A DNA stretch of 54,918 nt from Tanticharoenia sakaeratensis NBRC 103193 (GTDB lineage: Bacteria; Pseudomonadota; Alphaproteobacteria; Acetobacterales; Acetobacteraceae): contig NZ_BALE01000034.1 of assembly GCF_000963885.1 (NCBI RefSeq), positions 1-54,918 of the forward strand, read 5' to 3'. Positions 1 through 13,445 of this stretch are shown piece after piece (positions within the stretch are counted from its first letter, which is position 1; each line of letters opens with the position of its first letter). Under the pieces are notes generated by a model. It saw nothing but the letters and a program-made list of their open reading frames with translations. It was not told the DNA's origin and did no database searches. Made by a program: the position numbers and the translations under genes.

Positions 1-81
1 AATGGGCTCACACAGGTCAGAAGCTATAGCCGTTGGTATAAGCCGCGTGGGGCATATGACTTCCCGCTTCGACTTTGTTCC

Positions 82-101
82 AAGGCGCGTAAGGGCGCCT
101 T
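82..101 (-). terminator. Weak terminator-like hairpin
   Basis: Inverted repeat AAGGCGC / GCGCCTT with a 6-base loop lies 14 bases beyond the stop codon of the minus-strand gene at 115. The minus strand has no T-tract after it, so termination there is uncertain. I see nothing else in bases 1-114. Confidence 0.3.
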
Positions 102-114
102 CAGCGTGCGTGGC

Positions 115-2532
115 TTAATTGCTCAGGGCATTGTTCTGGCTGTCGGTCCACCTTGATACGCTGGAATGCCAGAACGCCTCGACACCCGCGATCCCGTTGA
201 GCCTGCAATCCGAGCACCACACCTGCGCGCCATCCGTTTCATTGGCCGTCGGCAGGCTGGCAAGCGTGAAGGCCGTGTTCGACACCGCGCCGCCACCGGA
301 CACTTCGCTGCTGGCATGCCAGTTCCCATGGCCGTCGGGCTGCCAGAACGAACGTGATCCCATTGCTCCCCCCTGAATCGAACTTGCCAGAATCCCCAGA
401 TTTGCGCCGATATTGCCCTGCAGACAGATGGTGTAGCTGTCGCAGGCCGTAAGGCCCGGATACAGGTTGTTGGAGACGTTCGCCGGGTTGAAGAACAATG
501 TCTGGTTCGATCCGATGGATGCGCCGGAGGCCAGTGTCGCATGTACGTTGAATGTCGCCCCGGCATTTTGAAGCAGCGACAGTAAGGGCGAAGCTCCGGA
601 CACGCTGTTGCTGGAGTTGATATTGTAGAAGGCAAATCCTCCCGCACCATTGGTCGGATCAACGTTGACGATTTCGGTCCGTGCCGCTCCGCCTGCGATC
701 TGGTTCCAGAGATGCACCGTGCCTTGGCCGCTGACACCAGCCGGTGTGGACCCGCTGGCCGGCTTCCAGGACGGCGCGCCATTCTCCAGGATGCCGCTTG
801 CCACACGGGCCGACCCGTTGAACGTCACGTCCTTCGCAAAATCGGATGTGCCGTCTCCCTCGGTGCAAAGCCCGAGATTGACGTTGCCACCCATGGTACA
901 GACGCCGGAGAGGTGTCCCGGGTAATTGAACGCAAGCGACCCCATCATCGTGCCGCCGGTCAATCCTGTCTGCCGATTGCGGTTGCCATCGATGTTCAGA
1001 CCCATTCGGATACCGTAGTCGACCCATGTCCCGCTCGTGGTCTGCTCCTTGTTCGACAGGACCGAGAAATTCAGCGTGTTGTTGCTCGGCAGACTGGACG
1101 CGAACGATGCCATGATGTGGTTCGTGCCGGCCGGGACACTGGCGGACGCGTTCGTCGTGCTGCCGTCGGAATTGACGATTTCCGGCGCGCCGTTGGATCC
1201 GAGCATGGTGCTGTAGCCGCTGTATTCCACCGCATCTCCGTAAAGCTGCGCGCGATAGGCAAGCGGCAACATCGGCCCGTTCACGAGATAGGCGTAGGAA
1301 CCCTCGTCCATCGCATTGGTGACGCAGCTGTCGCATTCGAAAGATGTCGTCCAGCCGTGGAATGAGACACTGTGCGCCTTGGACCAGTTGGACGCCCGGA
1401 AGTCGAACTCTTCCCGCTCGAAGGCATTGGCAATGCTGGTCGCAGTATTGCCGAGCACATGGGAGCCGTCGGCCACCATGTATTCGTTCTCGGCGAAATG
1501 CTTGTCCGGAACACCGACCCAGACCATCGGCACGGTATAGGTCGTGATCGTGCGATCCAGGTTGGCAACATCTGGAACCTGACCGGATGCCGAATTTCCA
1601 TCGCCGGGCACGGCCCAGTCATAGACGTAGAGATGCCCTGCATCCCACGATTTGAGATACCCGTGGTAGGAGGATATCCGAAGCAGCCCGCTTGAGCCCG
1701 TCGTGGGATCACCAGGATTGATGACGTTGGTCGCGACATACATGCCCGCATGCAGGGTCGCCATCTGCTCGGCCGTCATGGGTGTTGCAAGCGTCGCGGT
1801 TCCTGCCGCGAAGGACGCAACCTGCGCCGTGACGCGCGCGGACCAGTTTTCGTCGAAATGGTAAAAGCCGACCGCTGCGAAATCGCTCTGACTGACGGCG
1901 CTGGCACCCGCGCGATAATCGGTTCCCGAAATCCCCGCCTGACCGCCGCCGCCGCCATCACCGGCAGAGGTCGAGAAAATGCACAGTGTGCATCCGGCAT
2001 TGTAATTGCCGTAGGGCTGGCCGATAACAGTCACTGCGCGATGGATCGGCGTCCCGCCCGCATCGTACAGACCGCCGAACTGCGCGGTTTCCTGCCCAAG
2101 CGTGAACATAGAATGTGAATCCGGGACCAGCTTGTCCATCGGCAACGTGAAGGCGGCCGTTGCACCGGGAGCCATATACTGCGCCGAGGTGGCAATGGCC
2201 GGGCTCAGGACCGGTGCCGTCATGTTGGCAGCATTGTCGAGCCCTGCGATTCCACCGGCTACATTGATCATCGACTGCGTAATGTCGTTGCACGGCTGCG
2301 GCGTGCCGCCAGCGTCAACGCCGCAAATCTGCTGCACCACCGTCGTCGGCTGCCACTGTCCCGCTGCATTGCGATAGGCTGCCGCAAGCGGGACACCGTT
2401 GGCGTTCGCGGTCGTCGTCATCAGGATCGGCATGCGCCGGCCCGCGTTGTCCAGATAGGTCGTGGGGGCGGGCGCCGCACAGGCGACAGTTCCTCCGGCA
2501 AACCAGAGCAAAGCCAGTTTCTTCATTTTCAT
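115..2532 (-). CDS. Secreted tail-fibre-like protein of unknown function
   Basis: About 805 residues. It begins with a Sec-type signal peptide (MKMKKLALLWFAGGTVACA), followed by a long Gly/Ala/Ser/Asn-rich, low-charge body typical of beta-rich fibre or receptor-binding proteins. The body has scattered cysteine pairs (CTLC, CDSC, CSDC). The last 35 residues, with a W-CSDCRLNG...RWTDSQNN pattern, recall the C-termini of phage tail-fibre or hypothetical proteins seen in acetic acid bacteria; this is recollection, not a search result. The reading frame is open further upstream to 2721, but the signal peptide argues for a start at 2532, 2538 or 2526; none has a strong ribosome-binding site. The gene is divergent from the next one and no phage structural genes are nearby. 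A signal peptide is unusual for a phage fibre, so a surface or adhesin role is equally possible. Confidence 0.6.
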   Translation of the reverse strand: MKMKKLALLWFAGGTVACAAPAPTTYLDNAGRRMPILMTTTANANGVPLAAAYRNAAGQWQPTTVVQQICGVDAGGTPQPCNDITQSMINVAGGIAGLDNAANMTAPVLSPAIATSAQYMAPGATAAFTLPMDKLVPDSHSMFTLGQETAQFGGLYDAGGTPIHRAVTVIGQPYGNYNAGCTLCIFSTSAGDGGGGGQAGISGTDYRAGASAVSQSDFAAVGFYHFDENWSARVTAQVASFAAGTATLATPMTAEQMATLHAGMYVATNVINPGDPTTGSSGLLRISSYHGYLKSWDAGHLYVYDWAVPGDGNSASGQVPDVANLDRTITTYTVPMVWVGVPDKHFAENEYMVADGSHVLGNTATSIANAFEREEFDFRASNWSKAHSVSFHGWTTSFECDSCVTNAMDEGSYAYLVNGPMLPLAYRAQLYGDAVEYSGYSTMLGSNGAPEIVNSDGSTTNASASVPAGTNHIMASFASSLPSNNTLNFSVLSNKEQTTSGTWVDYGIRMGLNIDGNRNRQTGLTGGTMMGSLAFNYPGHLSGVCTMGGNVNLGLCTEGDGTSDFAKDVTFNGSARVASGILENGAPSWKPASGSTPAGVSGQGTVHLWNQIAGGAARTEIVNVDPTNGAGGFAFYNINSSNSVSGASPLLSLLQNAGATFNVHATLASGASIGSNQTLFFNPANVSNNLYPGLTACDSYTICLQGNIGANLGILASSIQGGAMGSRSFWQPDGHGNWHASSEVSGGGAVSNTAFTLASLPTANETDGAQVWCSDCRLNGIAGVEAFWHSSVSRWTDSQNNALSN

Positions 2533-2732
2533 GTCCATAAGGAAAGGCATGCAACGGCGACCGTCCGCAAACGGCATTACCCGCGTGCGGTGCATGAGAC
2601 TCAAGAATTTTTTCAAATAACCGCGAATTTGGAACAGATCAGAAGACGTGACAGTCAGGCTGGCGAACGGGAAAATGATTGGACTATTGCCTTCCAACCA
2701 AGGGTACCTGGTTAATATCACGGAGTAAAGTT
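2533..2732. other. Divergent intergenic region
   Basis: About 200 bases separate the secreted-protein gene (-) from the low-GC orphan (+). An imperfect inverted repeat, AACCA near 2696 and TGGTT near 2709 around a GGTACC core, could be an operator. I could not place a convincing -35/-10 pair. Confidence 0.3.
2722..2725 (+). promoter_or_regulatory. Ribosome-binding site GGAG selecting a TTG start
   Basis: GGAG stands 7 bases before the TTG at 2733. The next in-frame ATG, at 2739, would have a 13-base spacer, so the TTG is the better start. Confidence 0.5.
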
Positions 2733-3116
2733 TTGGAAATGAAATACCAAGAAGAGTTTGATAGGTGCCTGCTCGATATACACCAGCAGCACCTCGCTGG
2801 TATATGGTGGGGTTTATTTATACCTGAGATAAAGGATGTAAAGAAAACAGAAGACAATCTGAAAATCCTGAAGGAGTTTTTCGTCTATGCCATGAAGAAG
2901 AATGTCGTCCTGGAATACAGTCAGGAAAAAGGTGCTCCGGTCTTCTCACATGAAGAACCTGAAGTCGTCGTGGAGCATATACTTGCTGATTTTCCGTTGG
3001 ACGAGCTTCCATCAGAGGATGTTGAGAAATACAGTGAGTTCTATGGTTACGCCGCTTTCAAACACGATACGTGGGTGACTCTCCTGGAAGGTACTGGCTA
3101 CTGCATCCCAGGATGA
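2733..3116 (+). CDS. Low-GC orphan protein, possibly immunity-like
   Basis: About 127 residues, cytosolic, acidic, with no signal peptide. An N-terminal helical part (EEFDRCLLDIHQQHLAGIWW) is followed by a Lys/Glu-rich middle and a C-terminal part with aromatic residues (SEFYGYAAFKHDTWVTLL). Size, acidity and low GC resemble small immunity or antitoxin proteins such as the DUF596 type, but I cannot assign the family with confidence. Base composition and codon use (many AAA, GAA, ATA) are clearly more AT-rich than the neighbours, which suggests recent acquisition. No toxin gene stands upstream in the same direction, so if it is an immunity protein it is an orphan. A TTG start at 2733 fits the GGAG site best; ATG 2739 is the alternative. 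Confidence 0.6.
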   Translation: MEMKYQEEFDRCLLDIHQQHLAGIWWGLFIPEIKDVKKTEDNLKILKEFFVYAMKKNVVLEYSQEKGAPVFSHEEPEVVVEHILADFPLDELPSEDVEKYSEFYGYAAFKHDTWVTLLEGTGYCIPG

Positions 3117-3202
3117 ATGACCGGAATGCTCTGCGCGTCAGCCCACGCGTCCGGTAGGAACCCGGCCCGCCCACGGTTGGGTGGGGACAGGGGGCAGCCC
3201 CA

Positions 3203-3236
3203 GCCCGGAATGACATGTCTCCGGACCTCTCCGGGC
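3203..3236 (+). terminator. Putative terminator after the orphan gene
   Basis: GCCCGGA (3203-3209) can pair with TCCGGGC (3230-3236). An alternative tighter hairpin is CCGGA-CCTC-TCCGG (3221-3234). Both are followed by the T-rich TTCTTCTTT on the plus strand. Confidence 0.4.
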
Positions 3237-3471
3237 TTCTTCTTTGATTACCTGGGACGTCTCGACTTCTTTCCGCTGGCGGGGGCGCGGAAGGAAGTCT
3301 TTGTCCATACCGTGGTTGGTGGCCTTCTGCGCATCATTGAGCTGGGTGCAGGGCCTGGCCCGGCTCGGCCTGGGAAGAACGCCCCCAACCCACATCGCAA
3401 GCTCCTGCATGGCCTGCTGGGGGTACCGCCCTGAAGAATTCCAACTCGCTCAGGCCATCCGAGTTGATGAA

Positions 3472-3630
3472 CTAGGGGACAGGGAGCGTCCGCCTCCAGA
3501 ATCCCCCCGTGTATGCCTCCATTCCGTCAGCGTTAACCAGCGGAGTGCGGATCATGATACTGACGCCGTTGGAGACGACCCAATCCAGTTCTGCGGCAGA
3601 CAACGGCCGCAAGCGGACGACCGCAGGCAC
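3472..3630 (-). pseudogene. Possible coding fragment, unidentified
   Basis: A minus-strand frame of 52 codons from a GTG at 3630 reads as plausible protein (RLRPLSAAELDWVVSNGVSI, later AYTGGFWRRT). It lacks a ribosome-binding site and is closed upstream by a stop at 3643-3645. It looks like the C-terminal end of a decayed gene but could be chance. Confidence 0.25.
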
Positions 3631-3800
3631 AATCGATCCATTCTATTTCGTTGTTTACACAAAGCGCTGCAAAAACACAAGTGCGACGCCGCTTTGCGGG
3701 CCCCTTGCCATCTGGTAGGTTCAGCGCCCCGCGACATCGCGCAATGCCCTGCGCCGGGTTGCGCCATCTTTCTATCCGCGCTCCGAGGACCGTCTCCGTT

Positions 3801-4925
3801 ATGAAGCTGAAGGCCGACCGCACCACGCTGATCAGGGCGCTCGCCCACGTCCAGAGCGTTGCGGAGAAGCGCAATACTATCCCCATTCTCGCCAATGTGC
3901 TGCTGTCGGTGCAGGACGGCGCACTGCGGCTGACGGCCACCGACATGGAAATCGCGATCGTGGCGGATGTTCCGGCGGAAGGGCTTCGCGACGGCAGCGT
4001 CACGGCACCAGCCGCCGTCCTGTACGAAATCGTGCGCAAGCTGCCGGACGGTGTCTCCGTCGAACTCGATCACCCGGGTTCGGACGCACCGCTCGCCTTG
4101 CGTGCCGGTCGCTACGCCACGAGTCTGAACGCACTGCCCGTGGACGATTTTCCCGCAATGGTGGCGGGCGATCTTCCGCATCGGTTCAAGATCGCAGCGT
4201 CGGTCCTGCGCGGCCTGATCGACCGGACCAGATTTGCGATTTCGACCGAGGAGACTCGCTATTACCTCAACGGCATCTACCTGCATGTAGCCGAAGGCCC
4301 GATGGGGAAGGTGCTGCGCGCCGTCGCGACCGACGGGCACCGCCTGGCGCGTATCGAGGCGGATCTGCCGGCCGGCGCCGAAGGCATGCCGGGCGTGATC
4401 GTGCCACGAAAGACCGTGGGAGAGCTGCGCAAGCTGCTGGACGAGGGATCTGCCGAGATCGAAGTCTCGTTGTCGGATACGCGCATCCAGTTCGCATGCG
4501 GTCCAATCCTGCTGACGTCGAAACTGATTGACGGCACGTTCCCGGAATACGAACGCGTCATCCCCAGCGGCAACGACCGCATCCTGCGCGTGGCCAAGCG
4601 CGATTTCTCCGCGGCCGTCGGGCGTGTGGCCGCGATCAGCCAGGAGCGCTCCCGTCCGGTCAAGCTCTCCATGTCGCGCAACCTGCTGACGCTGTCGGCG
4701 GTCAGTCCCGATCAGGGCATGGCCAAGGAAGAGCTGGACGAGAATTCGGTGACATATGATGCGCCGCCGCTCGAGATCGGTTTCCAGGCGCGTTACCTCA
4801 ACGACATCACCGACCAGATCGAGACTGATGTCGAATTCGCGTTTTCGGACAGTGCGGCTCCCACGCTGGTGCGCGACAGCGCGACCCCGTCCGCGCTGTA
4901 TGTCCTGATGCCGATGCGGGTGTAA
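3801..4925 (+). CDS. dnaN: DNA polymerase III beta subunit (sliding clamp)
   Basis: 374 residues, the usual length. DnaN forms the ring-shaped dimer that tethers the replicative polymerase to DNA. The sequence has the N-terminal clamp start MKLKADRTTLIRALAHVQSV, three clamp domains of about 125 residues each, and the characteristic C-terminus YVLMPMRV. The ATG at 3801 is preceded by GAGGA at 3785. The frame is open upstream to 3651, but the protein family starts here. The next gene is recF, 11 bases later, then gyrB, giving the conserved dnaN-recF-gyrB block. dnaA, which precedes dnaN in many bacteria, is not in the window. Confidence 0.97.
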   Translation: MKLKADRTTLIRALAHVQSVAEKRNTIPILANVLLSVQDGALRLTATDMEIAIVADVPAEGLRDGSVTAPAAVLYEIVRKLPDGVSVELDHPGSDAPLALRAGRYATSLNALPVDDFPAMVAGDLPHRFKIAASVLRGLIDRTRFAISTEETRYYLNGIYLHVAEGPMGKVLRAVATDGHRLARIEADLPAGAEGMPGVIVPRKTVGELRKLLDEGSAEIEVSLSDTRIQFACGPILLTSKLIDGTFPEYERVIPSGNDRILRVAKRDFSAAVGRVAAISQERSRPVKLSMSRNLLTLSAVSPDQGMAKEELDENSVTYDAPPLEIGFQARYLNDITDQIETDVEFAFSDSAAPTLVRDSATPSALYVLMPMRV

Positions 4926-4936
4926 CGCGAGGCATC

Positions 4937-9424
<4,488 letters not shown>

Positions 9425-9462
9425 GGTTTAAAAACAGAAGGTTGTGGGAATTACCTGAAATC

Positions 9463-10149
9463 TTACTCAGATTTGAACCAGGCCATCATGAACCGGGCCG
9501 CATCGTCGATGGCCGAGGCAATAGCTGTCGCCTGATCCCCCATCGCGGCGGCTCCATATCCCCAATCGGCGAATATGGTTCGCAGACCCGCCCCATTACC
9601 GGCCACAACGTCGTTCCTGTGATCGCCGACCATCACGGCCTGATCCGGCGTGCCACCAGCCAGCGCAACCGTCCGGCGGACGTGCTCCGGATCAGGCTTG
9701 CGAGCGGGGAAGCTGTCGCCGCCCGCAATGGCCGCAAAGCTCTTCGCGAGCTCAAATCGCTCCAGAATGATACGCGCCGCGGCGACCGGCTTGTTCGTGC
9801 ACAATGCGCAGTTGAATCCTGCGGCACGCAGTGCCTCGATGGTCTCTCGCGTCTCTGGAAAGAGTCGGGTGAGACGCGTTGCGCGAGGTTCGTAGATTGC
9901 CATGTAGCGGCGCACCGCTTCGTCGTGATCGATCCCATGAGCCTCTACCGCCGCCAGACCACGCGATACGAGGACACCGACACCATCACCGACCATGGGG
10001 CGGACACGCTCGTCGGAGAGCTTGGGAAGCCCGTAGGTCGCCAGCATCTCGCGCAGGCTCTCGGCCAGATCCGGAAGGCTGTCGACCAGCGTCCCGTCCA
10101 GATCGAACACGCAGAGAGGCGCGTTTTTCAAGCTTCCGACTTCACCCAC
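9463..10149 (-). CDS. gph: HAD-family phosphoglycolate phosphatase
   Basis: 228 residues. HAD hydrolase of the Gph type, which removes phosphate from 2-phosphoglycolate, a by-product of DNA 3'-end repair and oxygenation chemistry. Motif I FDLDGTLVDS gives the nucleophile Asp16 and acid Asp18. Motif II is CTNKP, motif III the Lys in ARKPDP, and motif IV GDHRND. The cap-domain stretch between motifs I and II has the normal length for the family. It stands alone on the minus strand, divergent from glmU with about 107 bases between starts. Related HAD phosphatases with other substrates share these motifs, so the substrate is inferred. Confidence 0.85.
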   Translation of the reverse strand: MGEVGSLKNAPLCVFDLDGTLVDSLPDLAESLREMLATYGLPKLSDERVRPMVGDGVGVLVSRGLAAVEAHGIDHDEAVRRYMAIYEPRATRLTRLFPETRETIEALRAAGFNCALCTNKPVAAARIILERFELAKSFAAIAGGDSFPARKPDPEHVRRTVALAGGTPDQAVMVGDHRNDVVAGNGAGLRTIFADWGYGAAAMGDQATAIASAIDDAARFMMAWFKSE

Positions 10150-10256
10150 GTTCAGCCCCCTCGTTCAATGTCCCGGTGGACGCAATAATCAGCAATCGTA
10201 AGTGACTGTCCCGTCGTTTGACAGCGCCGCCATCCACTCGCTACCCCGATGAGATC

Positions 10257-11618
10257 ATGAATTCCGCCTCCCATCCTGACGACGCGCGCTCCAGTTCTCC
10301 AACCGTCGCCGTCGTGCTGGCGGCCGGACTCGGAACCCGCATGCGGTCAACCAGACCAAAGGCCCTGCATCCGCTTGGCGGTCGCCCCATGATCGTTCAT
10401 CTGACGGAAACGGCGTCACGTGTGTTCGATCGCGTGGTCGTCGTGATCGGCCCTGACATGGAGGATCTGGCGCAGGCGGCAGCTCCCCATGCCACGGTCG
10501 TGCAGCAGGAACGTCTTGGCACGGGTCATGCCGCGCGCATGGCAGAAAGCCTGTTCGGCGCGGGGGATGTCGCCATTCTCTACGCCGACAATCCGCTGAT
10601 TACCGAGACCACGATGCGGCGTCTGCTGGATGCGCGGCGCCCGCCTGACGTATCGCTGGCACTGCTGGCCATGCGTCCGACCGATCCGGGACGGTATGGT
10701 CGTGTGATCGCTGACAACGGACAGGTGCGGCGCATTGTCGAATGGAAGGATGCAACAGCCGAGGAGCATTTGGTCAATCTGTGCAACGCAGGCGTAATGT
10801 GCGCAGGAGCGGATGAACTGCGTCGCTGGCTGTCCCAGCTCGGCGCAGACAACGCACAGGGCGAATACTATCTGACCGATATCGTGGAGATGGCATCGGC
10901 GGAGGGGATCGTGCGCGCGGTCGAAGCCCCAGCCGAGGAACTGGCCGGGATCAATTCCCGTGCCGAACTCGCCCGCGCGGAACAGACCCTGCAGTCGCGC
11001 CTGCGCGAAGCAGCACTCGACGCCGGCGTCACGCTCGTCGCGCCGGAGACGGTCTTTTTCAGTGTCGATACCGTTCTGGAACCAGACGTTCTGGTCGAGC
11101 CGAACGTCGCGTTCGGCCCCGGCGTCACGGTCCGCTCCGGCGCCGTCATTCGGGCCTTCAGCCATCTGGAAGGATGTGAGGTCGGGGCAGGGTGCCTGAT
11201 CGGGCCTTATGCACGCCTGCGTCCCGGCACGGTCTGTGAACCGGCATCCCATGTCGGCAATTTCGTGGAATTGAAGGCAGCCCGCCTGGGTGAAGGCGCC
11301 AAGGCCAACCATCTGAGTTACATTGGCGATGCCAGTGTCGGCGCGCGCACGAATATCGGGGCGGGAACCATCACCTGCAATTATGACGGTGTCTTCAAGC
11401 ATCGAACCACGATCGGCGCTGACGCCTTCATCGGCTCCGATGCGATCCTCGTTGCGCCGGTCACCATCGGCGACCGCGCGATGCTCGCGGCAGGCAGCAC
11501 GATCACACAGGACGTGCCTGACGAGGCACTGGCCTTCGGGCGCGCACCCCAGACGAACAAGGCCGCGCGCGGCTATGCCCGCATGAAGGCGCTCAAGGCA
11601 CGGAAGGAACAAGGCTGA
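10257..11618 (+). CDS. glmU: Bifunctional GlmU: GlcN-1-P acetyltransferase / GlcNAc-1-P uridyltransferase
   Basis: 453 residues. Makes UDP-GlcNAc for peptidoglycan and LPS. The N-terminal nucleotidyltransferase domain starts with the signature LAAGLGTRM (about 22-30). The C-terminal half is a left-handed beta-helix of hexapeptide repeats, including SHVGNFVELK, NHLSYIGDA and NIGAGTITCNYDG, where the acetyltransferase residues lie. The ATG at 10257 is chosen because translation from the upstream TTG (10218) adds residues not seen in GlmU; the ribosome-binding site is weak. The stop overlaps the glmS start (TGATG), so the two are translationally coupled. Confidence 0.96.
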   Translation: MNSASHPDDARSSSPTVAVVLAAGLGTRMRSTRPKALHPLGGRPMIVHLTETASRVFDRVVVVIGPDMEDLAQAAAPHATVVQQERLGTGHAARMAESLFGAGDVAILYADNPLITETTMRRLLDARRPPDVSLALLAMRPTDPGRYGRVIADNGQVRRIVEWKDATAEEHLVNLCNAGVMCAGADELRRWLSQLGADNAQGEYYLTDIVEMASAEGIVRAVEAPAEELAGINSRAELARAEQTLQSRLREAALDAGVTLVAPETVFFSVDTVLEPDVLVEPNVAFGPGVTVRSGAVIRAFSHLEGCEVGAGCLIGPYARLRPGTVCEPASHVGNFVELKAARLGEGAKANHLSYIGDASVGARTNIGAGTITCNYDGVFKHRTTIGADAFIGSDAILVAPVTIGDRAMLAAGSTITQDVPDEALAFGRAPQTNKAARGYARMKALKARKEQG

Positions 11619-13441
11619 TGTGCGGCATCTGCGGTGTCGTCGGCACGCGTCCGGCAGCACCCGTCATTTTCGAAGCGCTGCGACGGCTCGAATATCGCGG
11701 CTACGACTCAGCGGGGATCGCGACGCTCGTCGACGGTCAGATCGAGCGGCGCCGTGCGGCCGGCAAGCTGGACAATCTCGAGCGTGTCCTCGAAGCAGCG
11801 CCCCTGGCCGGCACGACAGGGATCGGCCACACGCGGTGGGCGACGCATGGCGTGCCGAACGAGACCAACGCGCATCCGCATTCGGCCGGGCAGGTCACGA
11901 TCGTCCACAACGGCATCATCGAGAATTTCGAGGCGCTCCGCGCGGAGCTGGAAGCCAAGGGGCGTGTCTTCCTGTCCGATACCGATACGGAGACGGTGGC
12001 ACATCTGCTCGACCAGTATGTGTCCGACGGCCTGCCGCCACGTGAAGCGGCGTTTGCGACGCTGCGCAGGCTCGAAGGGGCCTATGCCATCGCGATGATC
12101 TTCGCGGATCACGACGACATGCTGATCGGTGCTCGTCACGGCGCTCCACTGGCCGTGGGTTTCGGCGACGGCGAGATGTTCCTCGGCTCCGACAGTCTGG
12201 CGCTCGCGCCGCTCGCACGACGCATCGCCTATCTGGAAGACGGGGACTGGTGCGTGCTCACGCGGGCCGGCGCACAGTTCTATGATGAGCGCGGCGAGGC
12301 GGTCGAACGCCCGATCCAGCAGGTCGCCCTGATCGCCGGTCAGGTCGGCAAGGACGGCTATCGCCATTACATGGAAAAGGAACTGCACGAGCATCCGGTC
12401 GCGATCGGCCAGACGCTCCAGCGAATGATCGACCCGGCAACGCGGCGCGTGGTTCTGCCTGAACTCCCGTTCGATCCCGAATCCTTGCCCCGCGTGTCGA
12501 TCACGGCCTGCGGCTCCGCGTTCTTCGCGGGCTTCGTTGGACGGTACTGGCTCGAAGCCCTGGCCCGGTTGCCCGTCGATATCGATGTGGCGTCCGAAAT
12601 GCGTTACCGGAATCCGCCGCTGACACCGGGCGGCGTCGGGCTTCTGATCTCCCAGTCCGGAGAGACCGCCGATACGCTCGGCACGCTGCGGAGCCTGCGG
12701 GCCGCCGGACAGCACATCATGTCGGTGCTGAATGTCGAACACAGCACGATGGGCCGCGAAAGCGACGTCGTGCTCGGCATGGTGGCAGGCCCCGAGATAT
12801 CTGTCGCCAGCACCAAGGCCTTCACGGCACAGCTGACCGTGCTGGCCGCCCTGTCCGTCGCCTTTGCACGTGCGCGCGGCCTGATCGACGCCGCAGGCGA
12901 GCAGGCACTGGTGGCATCCTTGCTCGACGTACCGTCCCGCGCGACGGAAGTATTCGCCCAGGGCGATGCCATCCGCGCCATGGCGGCAATCGTCGCGGAG
13001 GCACGCGACGTGCTCTATCTGGGGCGCGGCATCTGCTATCCGATCGCGCAGGAAGGCGCGCTCAAGCTCAAGGAAATCACCTACATCCACGCCGAAGCGT
13101 ATGCCGCCGGTGAGATGAAGCATGGGCCGATCTCGCTGATCGACCGTTCGGTACCGATCGTGGCCATCTGCCCGTCCACGATCCTGTTCGACAAGACGGT
13201 CTCGAACCTTCAGGAAGCCCGTGCGCGCGGCGGCCGCATTCTTGCGTTCACGGATGCCATCGGCGCCGAGCGCCTGCGCGGCATCGCCGAAGTGATCGTC
13301 GTCATGCCGGATGTGGACCCGTTCGTGGCCCCGATCCTGTATGCCATTCCCGTGCAGGTGCTGGCCTACGAGGTCGCGCTCCTGAAGGGCACCGACGTGG
13401 ATCAGCCCCGCAACCTCGCCAAATCCGTGACCGTCGAGTGA
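11618..13441 (+). CDS. glmS: Glutamine-fructose-6-phosphate aminotransferase (isomerizing)
   Basis: 607 residues. Converts fructose-6-phosphate and glutamine to glucosamine-6-phosphate, the first step toward UDP-GlcNAc. The start MCGICGVVG gives the Ntn-type catalytic Cys2 of the glutaminase domain, followed by RWATHG and the NAHPH motif. Two SIS sugar-isomerase domains follow, with ACGSAFFAG and SQSGETADT in the first. The protein ends KSVTVE, as is standard. It overlaps glmU by 1 base. I see no glmS ribozyme, and the overlap leaves no room for one. Confidence 0.98.
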   Translation: MCGICGVVGTRPAAPVIFEALRRLEYRGYDSAGIATLVDGQIERRRAAGKLDNLERVLEAAPLAGTTGIGHTRWATHGVPNETNAHPHSAGQVTIVHNGIIENFEALRAELEAKGRVFLSDTDTETVAHLLDQYVSDGLPPREAAFATLRRLEGAYAIAMIFADHDDMLIGARHGAPLAVGFGDGEMFLGSDSLALAPLARRIAYLEDGDWCVLTRAGAQFYDERGEAVERPIQQVALIAGQVGKDGYRHYMEKELHEHPVAIGQTLQRMIDPATRRVVLPELPFDPESLPRVSITACGSAFFAGFVGRYWLEALARLPVDIDVASEMRYRNPPLTPGGVGLLISQSGETADTLGTLRSLRAAGQHIMSVLNVEHSTMGRESDVVLGMVAGPEISVASTKAFTAQLTVLAALSVAFARARGLIDAAGEQALVASLLDVPSRATEVFAQGDAIRAMAAIVAEARDVLYLGRGICYPIAQEGALKLKEITYIHAEAYAAGEMKHGPISLIDRSVPIVAICPSTILFDKTVSNLQEARARGGRILAFTDAIGAERLRGIAEVIVVMPDVDPFVAPILYAIPVQVLAYEVALLKGTDVDQPRNLAKSVTVE

Positions 13442-13445
13442 CGTC

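Larger units (their letters stand above)
3117..3800. other. Gene-poor stretch upstream of dnaN
   Basis: About 680 bases without a convincing gene. It holds a terminator-like hairpin after the orphan gene, a possible minus-strand coding fragment (3472-3630) and the dnaN leader. There is no dnaA and I found no cluster of TTATCCACA-type DnaA boxes. Confidence 0.5.

Noticed and set aside
3138-3410. 90-codon minus-strand gene
   Set aside because: Pro/Arg-rich composition without recognisable features, no ribosome-binding site, and it overlaps the terminator-like hairpin.
3640-3800. oriC near dnaN
   Set aside because: No cluster of DnaA boxes and no AT-rich unwinding element; TTGTTTACACA alone is not enough.
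11400-11620. glmS ribozyme
   Set aside because: glmU and glmS overlap by 1 base and the upstream sequence is glmU coding; the ribozyme is known from Gram-positive bacteria.
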